From Diadema setosum (Eukaryota > Echinodermata > Echinoidea > Diadematoida > Diadematidae), in contig CM067070.1 of assembly GCA_033980235.1 (NCBI GenBank), forward strand, positions 3,010,978 to 3,074,977: a DNA stretch of 64,000 nt, read 5' to 3'. A program made the position numbers and the translations under genes. Positions 35,967 through 47,629 of the stretch are shown here, in pieces. Below the pieces are notes generated by a model. It made no database searches and was not told where the DNA came from. It saw nothing but the letters and a program-made list of their open reading frames with translations. How positions within the stretch are numbered: position 1 is the first letter of the stretch; every line of letters begins with the position of its first letter.

Positions 35967-36656
35967 ATATGTCACCCTGCACCTCAAAACAAACAAAAAG
36001 TCGCCTGACATGAATCTTTAGTTAAGACCATATTCTGAAAGAGCCGACTTTAAGCTTTAAAATGATGTATAACTCAAATCAAATGGACTCTCCTAACCTA
36101 TCTAAATATTGGAAAGAAAACACAAACTCAGAAAGAGTGTGAACAGAGAAAAGAGGCTCTGAAGTACAGTGTCTATTCAAGCGCTTAATCTTTACCAAAC
36201 CGTGCTGGCTGTGCGATGAATGGGACAAAAAACAGGAAGTAAAACACCAGAGTAACAACAATGAAGGGATTATTAGATTAAACTGAAATGAAGCATGCCT
36301 CACTGACACATTGTGTCCATAATTAATGCCAACCTTCAAAGTAGTAGCACTATCCTTTCAAAAGTTATTAAAGTGAAGAGTGTGGACAAGGTTTTTTTCA
36401 GAAATGAAAAAGGGATTCTAAAGACACACCTAATCACACTATTCTACCAAAAATGTTCGAGATAAACTGCTAAAAAACACACTTTCCTGCCCGTTTTATG
36501 ATACCAAATTTAGCATAGTGTAAAAGAAGACCCGCTCTTTCAGAAAATATGAAAAAGTCAAGTTCGGCTAGGTTGACCCATTTCACTTATTTTCAGTCCT
36601 CACGCAATATCAGTGTGTGCGACTTTATGCTCGTTTTCAGGTGCACAGTCACATAT
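35967..36656. mobile_element. About 690-base foldback element, copy in gene B intron 1
   Basis: The left end TATGTCACCCTGCACCTCAA and right end GGTGCACAGTCACATA are diverged forms of the ends seen at 22567. It contains CTCTGAAGTACAG and an AAGCGCTTAA segment also present in the other copies. Confidence 0.65.
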
Positions 36657-37331
36657 GTGACCCTGCATCACAAAACCAACAAAAAGTCAGCAGACATGAG
36701 TTTTTAGTTTAGAGCAGACTCTAAGCTTTAAAATGATGTACAATTCAATTCAAATGGACTCTCCAAACCTATATAAATACTGTAAAGAATGGACACACTC
36801 AGGAAAGTGTGAACTGAGAAAACAGGCTCTGAAGTAAGGGGTGTATTCAAGCGCTTAATTGTTACGAAGCTATGCTAGCTGTGGGAAAAATAGAAAAAAA
36901 AAACAGGATGTTGACCTCTGGGGCAACAACAATGAAGGAATTATTAGATTAAACTGGAATTGAGCATGCTTCATTCCTATATTTTGAAGATGTTCAATGC
37001 CAACTTTCAATGCAGTAGCATCATTCTTTCTAAAGTTATTGGAGTTGGAAGGGAAGAGTATGGACAGTGTTTTTGAAAAATGAGAAGAGGGTTCTATGAG
37101 AAGCACCTAAACACCCTATTCCACCAAAAAAAAAAGTGTTCGAGAAAAACGGCTGAACACATAAGTCTCTGTTTGTTTTATAATCCCAAACTTTATATAA
37201 AAGATTTGCTCTTTCAGAAAACATGAAAAACTCAGGACTGGTTAGGCTGACCCATGTCACTTATCTTTAGTCCTCACACAAAATCACTGTGTGCGACTTT
37301 TTGTTCGTTTTGTGATCCACGGTCACATATC
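36653..37331. mobile_element. Abutting second copy of the 690-base element
   Basis: It begins TATGTGACCCTGCATCACAA directly at the end of the previous copy and ends GTGATCCACGGTCACATA. It is in the same orientation as its neighbour and non-coding. Confidence 0.7.
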
Positions 37332-37775
37332 ATAGTCAGCCTATCGAATTTCTTGATACTTAATGATTGAATGAATGAAAGTTGAAAAGTGAATGAAAGT
37401 GGTACAGGTTACATTGTGATAATACTGCATATAGTTGTTGTTTAATGGTAAGACTTCTGTTTGCTACATGCCATTCTTCGTTTTTACAGCAAAATATACT
37501 ATCCTATTAATTGAATGCATTTGACATTTGGATGCTGAAAAGTGAAACGGTAAGAAAATGTCAGTTTTATTTTCTTAACCATAACTTCAGGAAAACAACT
37601 TATCGTATGACAAGTGAGATATCACTAAACAGGTCTAAATTTCTGTATTTCATGATGGCCTTTCTTTAGAATGTTTAAGGATGGCGCTTGACCTATTTTG
37701 CTATCAAACACTTCATAATATGCCGCTTATATGTGGAACAACATTACTTTTCTCTGTTTCTGTTTTCGTCAATAG

Positions 37776-38096
37776 CAACACACTGTCAGACGCTGAAAGG
37801 ACCGTCATCAGTAGTAGTGGAACGTGGAACTGACGTACAGCTGACATGTACAGAGACTGGAGTGAACTCGACATCTCTTTATTGGACTGATCACTCAGCA
37901 TTCCCTCCTATGAATGTATTCACTACAGACGGCAGAAAAAATCCTGCTCGAAAATATATCAACTTTAGTGTGTCAAGTAATTTCACATCGTCGACGATAA
38001 CAATTCATGATATACAGAGTGCAGACGAAGGGAGGTATGTTTGTGTGTCCTCTGACGGAAGCGTTTCTGCCCCAGCAGCACATGTTACAGTTCAGG
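37776..38096 (+). CDS. Gene B exon 2: V-type Ig domain
   Basis: A 321-base exon, phase 1 on both sides, between GTCAATAG and GTGAGC. It shows the classic Ig pattern: VQLTCTETG (first Cys), LYWTDH (core Trp), a STITIHDIQSADEGRYVC segment with the Asp-x-Gly-x-Tyr-x-Cys signature, and a closing HVTVQG G-strand. Sequons NST, NFS and NFT are present. It is the membrane-distal, probably ligand-binding, domain. No copy from gene A is in the window, where it would lie upstream of position 1. The length and DEGRYVC motif suit a V or I-set domain. Confidence 0.93.
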
Positions 38097-38111
38097 GTGA
38101 GCATAAGATTA

Positions 38112-38399
38112 TGGGGTGCAGGTCACGAGTTGGACACCCACGATCATGCAGCCTACGAGTCATACAGCTCACGAGTTATACAGCCCACGAGTCACACAGC
38201 CCATGGAATTCCACACTAAGGAGACAAGGCCCACGAGAACGACATAATTATTAAGCCCCACTGCCCGATGTTGTAATGTGGAACTCGTGGACTGGTTGCA
38301 TCTAGAAAGTGCCAAGTCGACTAACCTCATTTGCCTTATTTGCTTAGTGTCGAACTCATGGGCTGTATGACTCGTGGCTGCAAATCTCTTGGGATGACA
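38112..38399. mobile_element. hAT-like CACGAGTCATAC foldback element, gene B copy
   Basis: It has the left GGTGCAGGTCACGAG end, CACGAGTCATACAGC-type units, and right half with GTCGAACTCATGGGCTGTAT and GGGATGAC. It begins only about 15 bases after the V exon donor. Flanking 8-base duplication is eroded. Confidence 0.65.
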
Positions 38400-39831
38400 A
38401 CAATATGTTTCACTAAAATATCTCGTATGTAGGGCCTACTCGTTGTATATAGGGAAGGTTGTGTAATGATAGGTCAGATTACGTGAGCTTTTCTATGTAG
38501 ACTCGTCCCTTCCATCTCGTATTCCTCACCCCACCCCGACAAGATGGAAATAAGGGGGACAAATACAACATGTCCACATATAGTTTGTAACATGGGTATG
38601 TGTGTGTCTGTTTGTGTTTTTGTAAGGATCAGAGGGGGAGAAAATATAAGAATAAGAGATGGGGGGGGGGGGGAAAGGCACTGCTCACCTGATAACAAGT
38701 CACATAGAAAATGTTTTCTGAACTCCTCTTACAGTTTGGCTTAACTTGTCCTTCTTTGTACTGCAAATTAATAGAGTTTCAATTCAATTCAATTCAATAG
38801 TTTATTTATTTCCATCATCAAAAAGAAAAGAAAAAGGGAACATGATTCAAAGTGGTACAAATTCTCAGTTTGTCTTTAATACATTCGTCTGACAAAGACA
38901 TTTTTTTTCAAAGACAATATAAAATATATGCAAGAATGGTGTCATAAAAAGAAACAATGCACTTTGCCATGGCAACAAAAATAGCAAATAATCATAACGA
39001 TGGAAAACAGTGTTCCACTAAAAACGCCAAGCTTGTACGACATGGAACACTGGAACAAAATCAACAACAGCACCAATTTGTTAAACCAATAAAACATATT
39101 AATTCTAAATTCTTCTATATACTATTTTACATTCACTCATTGATATATGATGCTGATACTATTGAACAATACTTACTATTATTCTTGAATGCAAACATAT
39201 AAACTATATAACATATCACATTTATGGTAAAGACACCAAACGGCCAGGTATGCCAGGAAAATTAACCGGAAAGAAAGATATGCAATCGGCTACAAAAAAA
39301 CAACAACACTAAAAACAGAAATAACAGAAAATGAGGAAATGCACAAGACAACGAAGAACGAGGAAAGAGGAGCAAGGAAGAATAGAAAAGAGAAGGAGAG
39401 GGAAAAGGAGAGGGATGGAAAAGGTCTGTGGACACACTACAAAATCTCAAGGAAAAGTGAAACATAATGGGTATTTTTCATTAAACAGATTTAACTGGAG
39501 TTTCATGTATTTATCATTCCATTCGAACGTTTTGATTGCCATCATTGTTTGAGTACAAGCTGCCCAATAATCAAAGTGAGTTCTGAGCTGTTGCCTTAGT
39601 CCCAGCTGTCAGTCTCTACGATGTGTGAATGACGTTGTTTGTGTTTTTGTGTATTTGGTTTACAATATATTCCTTCATCTGATCGTGAATTAAAACATAA
39701 TTGAAGTAATCATAGTTCATTTCCAATATTCTTTTTCGTTCCGCATTTCCAAAAAATGCAATCGTGATTAGCACCATCAATAAAAAATGACAGTTTTTGA
39801 AATATACATGATATATATATATATATATATA

Positions 39832-40630
39832 CAGGGTGGCCCAAAAAGAACGGAACACCAACAATTTGTAATTTTAGCAATATTGTTCATAAAATGTCAT
39901 TATTTTGTATACTATTGGAAAGGCCATTCTTTTCCAAAACGAATGACACCAAGTTCTTTAATTTTGGATAATGCATTATGGTTTTAGGACCATTTTTGTC
40001 AACCCTTGCAATTTTAAAAATGTGATCATTTTGCAATTTCAGAAATACCGAAACCAGTGAGAATTCGGCTTACCGTAGAACCAGTAGCGTTCGCAATGTG
40101 CGAAATGCGTGTTTTTTTTTTTTTAGACGGCACAGATTGGGAACCCTAACCCTAACCCTAACCCTAACCCTAACCCTAACCCTAATCCTAACCCTAAACC
40201 TTAACCCTAACCCAACGTATTTCCCATAGGTTTAATACGCGCCATGCCCCAATCTGTGCCGTCTAAAAGAAAACGCGTGCGGAATATGGGGTGGACGGTG
40301 TTATTGTCGTCAGGTCGTCTCATTCACAATGGTAACGGACAATGACAGCCACATTCCACACATTGTGAACGTTACCGGTTCTATGGCAAGCCGAATTTTC
40401 GCTGATTTCGGTGTCTCTGAGAGGGCAAAATGATCACATTTTGAAAATTGCAAGGGTTGACAAAAATGGTCCTAAAATCGTAACGCATTAATTTAACTGA
40501 AATTAAAGAGCTTGGTATCATTCTATTAGAAAAAGAATGACCTTTCCATTAGTATGCAAAATAGTGACATATTTGCAACGATATTGCTGAAATTAAAGAT
40601 CTTAGGCGTTCCGTTTTTTTCTGGGCCACC

Positions 40631-40633
<3 letters not shown>
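39832..40633. mobile_element. 802-base foldback element with telomere-like centre
   Basis: The left end CAGGGTGGCCCAAAAAGAAC and right end GGGCCACCCTG are flanked by TA tracts. Inverted arms of about 300 bases contain ACCATTTTTGTCAACCCTTG and its complement. The centre holds CCCTAA repeats (about 40142-40214). The ends and TA flanks suggest a Tc1/mariner-type element; no transposase is present. Confidence 0.75.
40142..40214. repeat. Interstitial telomere-type (CCCTAA)n
   Basis: About 12 units of CCCTAA or close variants, in the loop of the foldback element 39832-40633. Confidence 0.9.
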
Positions 40634-40685
<52 letters not shown>

Positions 40686-40689
40686 CTAT
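40634..40689. repeat. (TA)n microsatellite between two foldback elements
   Basis: A TA run of about 50 bases links the 39832-40633 and 40690-40937 elements. A further run (40936-40976) lies to the right. Confidence 0.9.
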
Positions 40690-40932
40690 ATGAAGAGTTT
40701 GTTCGCAAAAACCGATAAGTCCATTTTGGAAGATTAAGTACCGGTCTCTGTCATAAAGTACAAAATAATACTTTTTGAATGATATATCGGTCACTACATA
40801 AAAAGGTACATCTTTCAAGTTATGGTCAAAAGAAGCAAAATTTTCTAATTATTCTCTTTATTTTTCTTAACCATTAATCGCAAATATCTCCATTTGGCAA
40901 ATACGGACTTATCGGTTTTTGCAAACAAACTC

Positions 40933-40937
<5 letters not shown>
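40690..40937. mobile_element. 248-base MITE with ATGAAGAGTTTG ends, second copy
   Basis: Inverse-oriented relative of 3415-3664, with ends ATGAAGAGTTTGTTCGCAAA and the complement. Inner arm sequences (GGTTATCG-type and TCTCCATTTGGCAAATA) match that copy. It is flanked by TA tracts on both sides. Confidence 0.75.
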
Positions 40938-40980
<43 letters not shown>

Positions 40981-42036
40981 TATTCAAATTCATATTAAAT
41001 AAAACAGCATAATTCGAAGTTGACCGTTTTGCTTCAAGTTTGGCAGTTGAAATATCTGAGCTACAGAGCCGAGTGGGTCAGTACTGATATTTTTTGAATA
41101 TATTTAGTGAAAAATCAAGGTAATCATTGTACAACAATTTTTAAATGCTCCCACAAGTGAAATATTATGTAGCCACATTTTTATTCCTTCAAAAGGCAGT
41201 ACTGTATTTGATAACCCTTTGTAGATGTGGTTGCTACTGGCAACCTTTTCTTCAACATGTTTAAGAGATCTTGAAATCATTAGTGATCTTTACAACTACT
41301 GGCATGATCGTGCTTAAACAAGCTGGTCATTTCCCAATTCTCAGAGGCGAGTCTGATACGGACTTTTAAACAGGCAATCTACTGGCGTAAAGTAATAAAA
41401 ACGAGTTAATTATTACATTTAAGTGATTAAATGTAATGCTGTTTCAGTGATGCATATAATAAACATTACATCTCTTCGGTGTACATCGATGTGAGTACAT
41501 TCGAGTTAAGTTTTCTGCAATTGTTGTTATTGTGGTGCGTAATACTGCCTGACAAACAGAGGTAAGGTAGATGATGGTGCCCAATCGTCCTCCCATTTTT
41601 CGCCACAAATTGTTGTGTCCACTCAGATGACAAGCAGAAAAAAAAAAATAGTCCTTAACTCAAAGTCTACGCTCCCATGAAGACAGTGCCACTCAAATGT
41701 TAAAATTTTATTATTTTATCGTCAAACTTTAAAAAAAGAAAATGCCACAGGACACAAAAAACCTCGAGATGTCCTTCCTGTCACAATCATGCTATCAAAA
41801 CAGACATACCCGATCACACTATACGCTCCCAAAATGGACATTGTAGAAAAACTGCTAAAAACACACTTTTCTATTCACTTAATGATCCCAAACTTGGGAA
41901 TAGTGTAGAAGAGGAATGGCTCTTTCAGAAAACATGAAAAACTTAACATTGACCTGGTTGACCCGTTTCACCTTTTGGAGTCATCGCGTAAAAATCAAGG
42001 GGTGCGATTTTGTTGGTTTTGATGCACGGTCGCATC

Positions 42037-42687
42037 ATGTGATCCTATATTACAAAAGCAATAAAAAGTCGCACGCACTGATTTTGAGGTTGTCATATTT
42101 TCTGAGAGAGCATGTCTTCTTCTACATTATGCTAAATTTGGGGGTCATACGGTGAACAGAAAATTGTGTTTTTAGCATTTTTTTCGAACACATTTTTGTA
42201 GAATAATCCGATTAGGCGTGGCTTAACGAGTCCCCATTTCATTTTTTTTTATTAACTTTACTTGCTCGTGACTTTCACCTCTAATAACTGTAGAAAGGAT
42301 GATGCTACTCCTTTGAAAGTTGAATATAATCATGGACAGAATGTGGGAGCATGTTCAATTTCAGCTTAATCTGATAATCCATTAATTGTTGTCGCTGCAG
42401 TGGTTTATATCTCTTTTTTTTTTTCATTTCCCCACTCATCGCACAGCTAGCTGGGTTTAGTGAAAAATAAGCGCTTGAATAGACCATGTACTTAAGAGCC
42501 TCTTTTCTCAGTTCACACTTTTCCGGAGTGTGTGCTTTCTTCCCAATGTTTAGATATGTTAGGAAAGTCTATTTGAACCGAGTTATACATCATTTTAAAG
42601 TTTAAAATCTGCTCTTTCAGAATTTGTTCTCAACTAAAAATCCATATCTGGCGACTTTTTGTTGGTTTTCTGATGCAGGGTTACATA
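42037..42687. mobile_element. About 650-base foldback element, fourth copy
   Basis: The left end TGTGATCCTATATTACAAAA and right end TTTTCTGATGCAGGGTTACA belong to the 22567 family. It abuts a partial copy to the left that ends GATGCACGGTCGCATCA, and it stops about 130 bases before the Ig2 exon. Confidence 0.65.
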
Positions 42688-42817
42688 CGAACAATGTCTA
42701 TTGCCTCGCAAGGCTTATTTTGATTGTAAATTATAAGTCAGGAGAATGTAAATTCTTTTTGAAATGAATAGTTTATATTTCTTTTTTGATGAAAATTTGC
42801 ATGTTTGTTTTTCTCAG

Positions 42818-43132
42818 TGAGACCATCTCTGACGTTGGTATTGAATTCAACTCTAATCGCTGGAGAAAGATACGAGGCAGTGTGCAGGACAGAAGGGGGT
42901 CAAACTCGAGAAGTGTTTGAATGGTATCTGAATGATGTTCAACAAACAGTGGACATGCCATCAGTTACTCCTAATGCTGGCATGCCTGGTGTAAGTCTTT
43001 TTGACACAACGAGTACGTTTGCCTTCACTCCAACAAAGGACAGTTTCTGTCAGTCTCTACGATGTGTGACCACTGGACATCAGGTGGCCAGTCTTGACCA
43101 AGAACAGAACATTTCTTGTCTAAACGTCCAAT
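42818..43132 (+). CDS. Gene B exon 3: Ig domain 2 (C2-like)
   Basis: A 315-base exon, phase 1 on both sides, between TTTTTCTCAG and GTAAGT. Landmarks are AVCRTEGG, FEWYLND and LRCVTTGH, and it is closely related to gene A 1144-1452. The loop after QQTVD differs most (MPSVTPNAGMPGVSLFD against PPTSAPNAGNADVID) and includes a six-base insertion relative to A. Flanking framework residues are nearly unchanged, as expected for a domain with a variable contact loop. Sequons are NST and NIS. Confidence 0.92.
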
Positions 43133-44031
43133 GTAAGTTAAAAAAAAATCCAACAATTTCTCATAGAGTAAATGACGTTGTTTGTGTTTTTGTATATTTA
43201 CTTTATTATTCCTTAAAATGAATGTGAATTCAACCATAATTGATCTCCTCATAGCACATTTCTAGTATTATTTTTTCCCTTCCGCATATGTCCCAATAGT
43301 GCAATCGTGATTCGCACCTATAGAAAACATGTCAGTTTCTAAAATATTCTTTTTGAATTGCATGTTGAATAAAAAGCATAATTCGAAATTGAAGGTTTTG
43401 CTTCAAGTTTTGTAGTTGAAATATCTGAGCTACACAGCCGAGTTGGTCACTACTAATATTTCTTAAATATATTTTGTGAACAATGAAGCTATTTAGGGTA
43501 CACAAATTGTTAGATGCTCCAAAAAAGTGAAAAAACAAACAAACATCTAAGCCACTTTTTTCTTCCTTCAAAGGGCAGTAATGTATTTGAATACCCTTCG
43601 TAGATATGTTTGCTACTGGCAACAATTTCTTTTAGAGATCTTGACAAGGATGGTGATTTTTACAACTACTGGAATGATGTTGTTTAAACAAGCTAGCCAT
43701 TTTTCAATCAGAGGCGAGTCTGACACGGACTTTGCATAATTGGCTATGTCGAACAATCTATTGGTGTAAACTAATAAAAAACGAGGTAACTATTAAATTA
43801 AAGTAAGTGAATATTATAATGCTGTTTTAGTCGTGCATATTACATCCCTCCGGTGTACATTGATGCGAGTACACTCGGGTTAATTTTGGCGCAATGAAAG
43901 CCAACATGCGTTTTTACGCATTATGCCTATTTAATAAACCTGGGGTGAAAAAAACCCAACAACAACAACTCGTATGAACAAATACAAATCTATCAGACTA
44001 CTTATGAGCGGAAATTCTCGTTGATTTGCAG
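43133..44031 (+). other. Intron between Ig2 and Ig3 of gene B
   Basis: An 899-base intron with GTAAGT donor and GATTTGCAG acceptor, homologous along much of its length to gene A 1453-2416 and to the orphan copy in the preceding intron. No other feature was seen. Confidence 0.8.
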
Positions 44032-44325
44032 ACCCACCCCAACAGAGCCCTGAAATCATCAAAGTTGGCTTTAATGAGGACAATTCTAGAAGAACGCTCA
44101 CTGTTACATGCTCCATCCTGCAGGACGACCAGCCAAACCCGTTTGTCGATACATATTACATTTATGAAAACGCCACTGAAAACCATTCTCCTGTGACGTC
44201 AACTTTAAACTTCACCAGGAAAACACCGAATTTCGGCACGGAGTATATCTGTGTTGCTGGAAACTATCTTGGAAACACCACAGCTACGAAAACATTTAAT
44301 GGAACGTATTATTTTGCTCCAAAGA
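44032..44325 (+). CDS. Gene B exon 4: Ig domain 3
   Basis: A 294-base exon, phase 1 on both sides, between TTGATTTGCAG and GTAAGT. It starts DPPQQSPEII, has TVTCSIL and EYICVAGNYLGN for the paired Cys, and like its gene A partner has no Trp. Sequons NAT, NHS, NFT, NTT and NGT are conserved with A apart from one change. It is one codon longer than the A exon, near the C-terminal end. The domain is membrane-proximal. Confidence 0.92.
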
Positions 44326-45095
44326 GTAAGTATAAAGTCGATATATGGTTTAATGCTTTGGTTGGTTGGAACTGGTGGATATAGGCCCTACCAGATCCCA
44401 TATGATTATACCGTATCTTCATGCTATTATTGCAATCAGATCATACACTATAATAAATGACTTCAAATTATATCAGACAGTGAACCTTTTTCTCCTTGAT
44501 TAACTTTTAATGCGTTTAATCCAACTGTGTAATAATGAGTCTTGATTGAGTAATCCATATATCAGCTGCAGACACAGCTAGACTTGGATGGGTTGGTGCA
44601 GTGGCAGTATGTGATGGTGCATATGATTATATCTGGGTATGTACAATTTAAAATGTGATGCATATGCAAGTAAAAAATGCTCTTGGATTACAGCATCCGG
44701 TCACCAATGGAAGGCTTCATCCTGCAGTGGTATTTTGTGATTTTAGTCATCTTTAATAGTAATGCGAACAAAATCATCCCTACACTGTTTGAAAAAAAAA
44801 AGAAAGCGAAAATAATCAAAGTGAAGGAAAAACAAGTGTAGACAGGAATGGAAATCATGCACAAGTAGGCCTACATGTATACTGAATCACCAAAAAAAAA
44901 AAAAAAAGCGAAAAAAAAAAAAACCGTGTGATTTTGGACTGATCAGGTAGACCAAAGGTGATTATTGTGACTTTAAATTTCATAGTAGCTGCAAAGCGCC
45001 ATAATTTATGTCTTCCAGTTTAATTTTGCGTACACCGAGAAGAAGTAGGCCTAGGCGTATTATAGGCGGCGGCGAGCGGAGCGTATGCTATTTGG

Positions 45096-47585
45096 TAGCC
45101 TTTTGCCAAGACGGCTCACAATGGACTCACATACGGCTGGCGGTTGACTCGCGGATACAAAGTGATCGGATGAGAGCGAGTAATGGGCAAAATACACAGC
45201 TCGCCGGTCGCGCGCTCTGTGTTCGAGTCCATTGCTCTCTGCGTACGTGTGCTGAAATCATAGGGAGCTGCCTTTAAAGGCTCGCTGATTGGCTTCTTCC
45301 TTGGCTTGTTTCACTGACTATACGAACTTTCATTGGTTGTCATCCTAAAGTAGTCATCACGAGAAAAAATACCTTGATATTCATAAACAAAGTGCAGAGC
45401 TACCAAGTCTCAGGCATTCTGCGTGAGACTCAAGCATTTAGGGGCCGTCTCACGATCTCACGCATGGGACCTATTTTTCTCACGCATCTGGCGAAGTCTG
45501 CAACTTTGGCCTATAATAATGAGCATAGCTCAAAAGATTAAAGTGATAGTTGCAATTGAAGGTACATTTCCCTTTTGTCTTTCAAAATAAGTAAAAAATG
45601 GTCACTTAAGTATGCACCTGATCGCACCATCAAGAGCTAAAAATTGAAAAAGCTCCCTACCGTGGGAGGCCACAGGGGGGAAACAACCCCTCCCACACCC
45701 TCGCTCGCTGGCACATTCGCGCGCTGAGATGCCGAGCGATGCCGAGTCATGAAAATCTCACTCATAAACATTGTTTGAACTTGGCATCCCTGAAAGTGAA
45801 TTATCATTTCTCGAAAACGTATTTCATAAAGGGCCTCAAGGTTCGTCTCTAGTTCTCTTTTTCACTTCCATAAACTGATATGGTAAATATTCATACCCTA
45901 ATTTCATGTTTGTCTGTATTGTGCCATTTATTTAATTTTGGTTGGTTTTTCTTTACAAGGTGTTTTGTAAACAATTATTTTTCATTGGAATGAGTAAACG
46001 AAATGAATTGGGGCATAAACAAACGAATGAACTTGAATTCTCTAGTAATATGAATATTTAAGTTTCAGAAAGTGAAAACGTCTCTAGCACGATGGAGAGA
46101 TGGTGTTTTGACACCCATTTCTTACGGCCAGAACCCGATCTGAAGGCGAAATATTGGGGACTGAAATTATGACGTCACGCAAGGAACAAATCAGTCCTGG
46201 GCTGTTGCGCTGCTGCTATACAGCGCCGTCGTTCAAAGCGTGAATTCCGCATGATCTGCCAGTCTGCATAGGAAGCGAACTCTCTCTTTTACACAATCAG
46301 GTATAACTTAGTCATATTTCTTTTTTTCATATCTTACTTGCTGAATCAATCTTTCTTGCAATTACTAGTAAGACGAGTATTTGTATACAGATGCTATGTT
46401 TTTAGACGTCTACATAATTGCTAGCCTCTCAAGCGGCTCGTATGCCTAGGCGCTCTACGAATTGAAATAGAACCAGAAGCTAACCTTGCAGAACCCTAGC
46501 TACTCGAAATATCGTTTGCGTTGTTGTAACGCCAACAGCTAGACATGCAATTAAGGTCAATATTTCATTTAGGTTTCACTTCATGTTGTAATATACGAAC
46601 TTAGTCAAGTAGGACCCTGCGTGTTCCTGCCAATGAATTATTACGGTAGCAATTTACCTAAATAAAATTAGTAATTTGGTACAAAATCAACCAAAATGTT
46701 ACTCTTATGTCAACATAATTGGTTGAAGAATATTTTTGAATATATTTTTTCACAAATTATTAGCGAGAAAGTGATATTGCAGAGCTGGCAAGTCTCCCTG
46801 ATTCTGCAGGAGTATCCTGAAAATGTCAAAATCTGTTACATGTCCAAATAAGAGCATATTAAAATCTCCCTGATTTGGGAATTACTGTATTTGCGGTCAT
46901 TGAAATGCATGTAACACACAGACATCTCCCTGAGTACTGTGTTGAATCTCCCTGATTTGGATGTGGGAATGTTGGTACACCTGGATATTGTAACCGAACA
47001 GACATGGTTCCTTTTGGCGCACCACAACTTAACATATCAACACGGACGCACTACAGACATGACAGACAGACATTAGACTCCGTTGCCTTAGTCACCCTCG
47101 CTTCACCACCCCGACTTTGCCACTGCCACTTTCTTGACATTGTCACTCTCATCACTCAATTCACTCTCAATAATTATAAAACTCAAAGTCTTATCATAAA
47201 ATAGGAGTTAAAAAGAACGTTTTAATGGCGCAAGCGAGAAAGTAAGTTACCACTAAAGCCTTTGTTTTTTCAGTTAAACAAAATTTTTAATGACCACCTT
47301 TGAATATTTTTTTATTCTTAAAGTATAATCAAGATCATATCATTTTTTTTTTTAAATAAAGATCATTACTGTAAATACATTTTGTACTAAAAATTACAGT
47401 TTTTTTTTTCTGAGTACGTGAGAGCTGAGAGATAGCCTTTTGCAAAGGCACCTCGCTTTAATTTCAGGACGCGCACACACAGCGCCCGCCCGGCGAGCTG
47501 CGAGAGTAGGGAGCTCTCATCCAATCGCTATGTGCGCGCGAGTCAACCGCCCGCCGTATGCGAACCGCCTTTGCAAAAGGCTGGC
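45096..47585. mobile_element. 2.5 kb element with long inverted repeats
   Basis: A left arm (45096-45240) with GGCGGTTGACTCGCGGATAC pairs with a right arm (47434-47585) whose complement has GGCGGTTGACTCGCGCGCAC. Each arm is also partly palindromic around CCTTTTGC. The 2.2 kb between has no transposase frame but includes two related stretches with TCTCCCTGATT/TCTCACGCA motifs. Probably a non-autonomous DNA transposon, class unknown. Confidence 0.5.
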
Positions 47586-47629
47586 TGAGAGACTACTCGA
47601 TAACTTTTCACAGTGGGCGGGCAGGCAGA

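Larger units (their letters stand above)
34587..37775 (+). other. First intron of gene B
   Basis: A 3.2 kb intron with GTAAGT donor and TTTCGTCAATAG acceptor. Most of its second half is two abutting copies of a roughly 690-base element (35967-36656 and 36653-37331). Poly-G runs occur near 34945 and 35907. No further exon is visible. Confidence 0.75.
39606..41525 (+). pseudogene. Decayed third copy of the Ig2 exon and its following intron
   Basis: A 23-base stretch at 39606-39628 is identical to the part of the Ig2 exons that encodes CQSLRCV (compare 43047-43069). It runs directly into sequence matching gene B intron from about 43170, so the exon end and its donor have been deleted. The intron match continues to about 39810, is interrupted by inserted foldback elements and TA tracts, and resumes at about 40983-41525, where it parallels 43380-43890 and 1850-2260. 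No Ig3 copy follows. This is a relic of an Ig exon-plus-intron duplication inside gene B and cannot be spliced as a domain. Confidence 0.8.
38097..42817 (+). other. Intron of gene B between V and Ig2 exons
   Basis: A 4.7 kb intron with GTGAGC donor and TTTTTCTCAG acceptor. It holds a foldback element (38112-38399), a probable LINE or SINE tail from about 38780, a decayed Ig unit (39606-41525) split by two foldback elements (39832-40633 and 40690-40937), and a 650-base element (42037-42687) with a partial copy just before it (about 41640-42036). The 38900-39600 part is A-rich and shows no coding signal. Confidence 0.75.

Noticed and set aside
45008..45277. 89-codon Arg-rich frame
   Set aside because: It covers the left inverted arm of the 45096-47585 element; GC-rich arm sequence explains the open frame.
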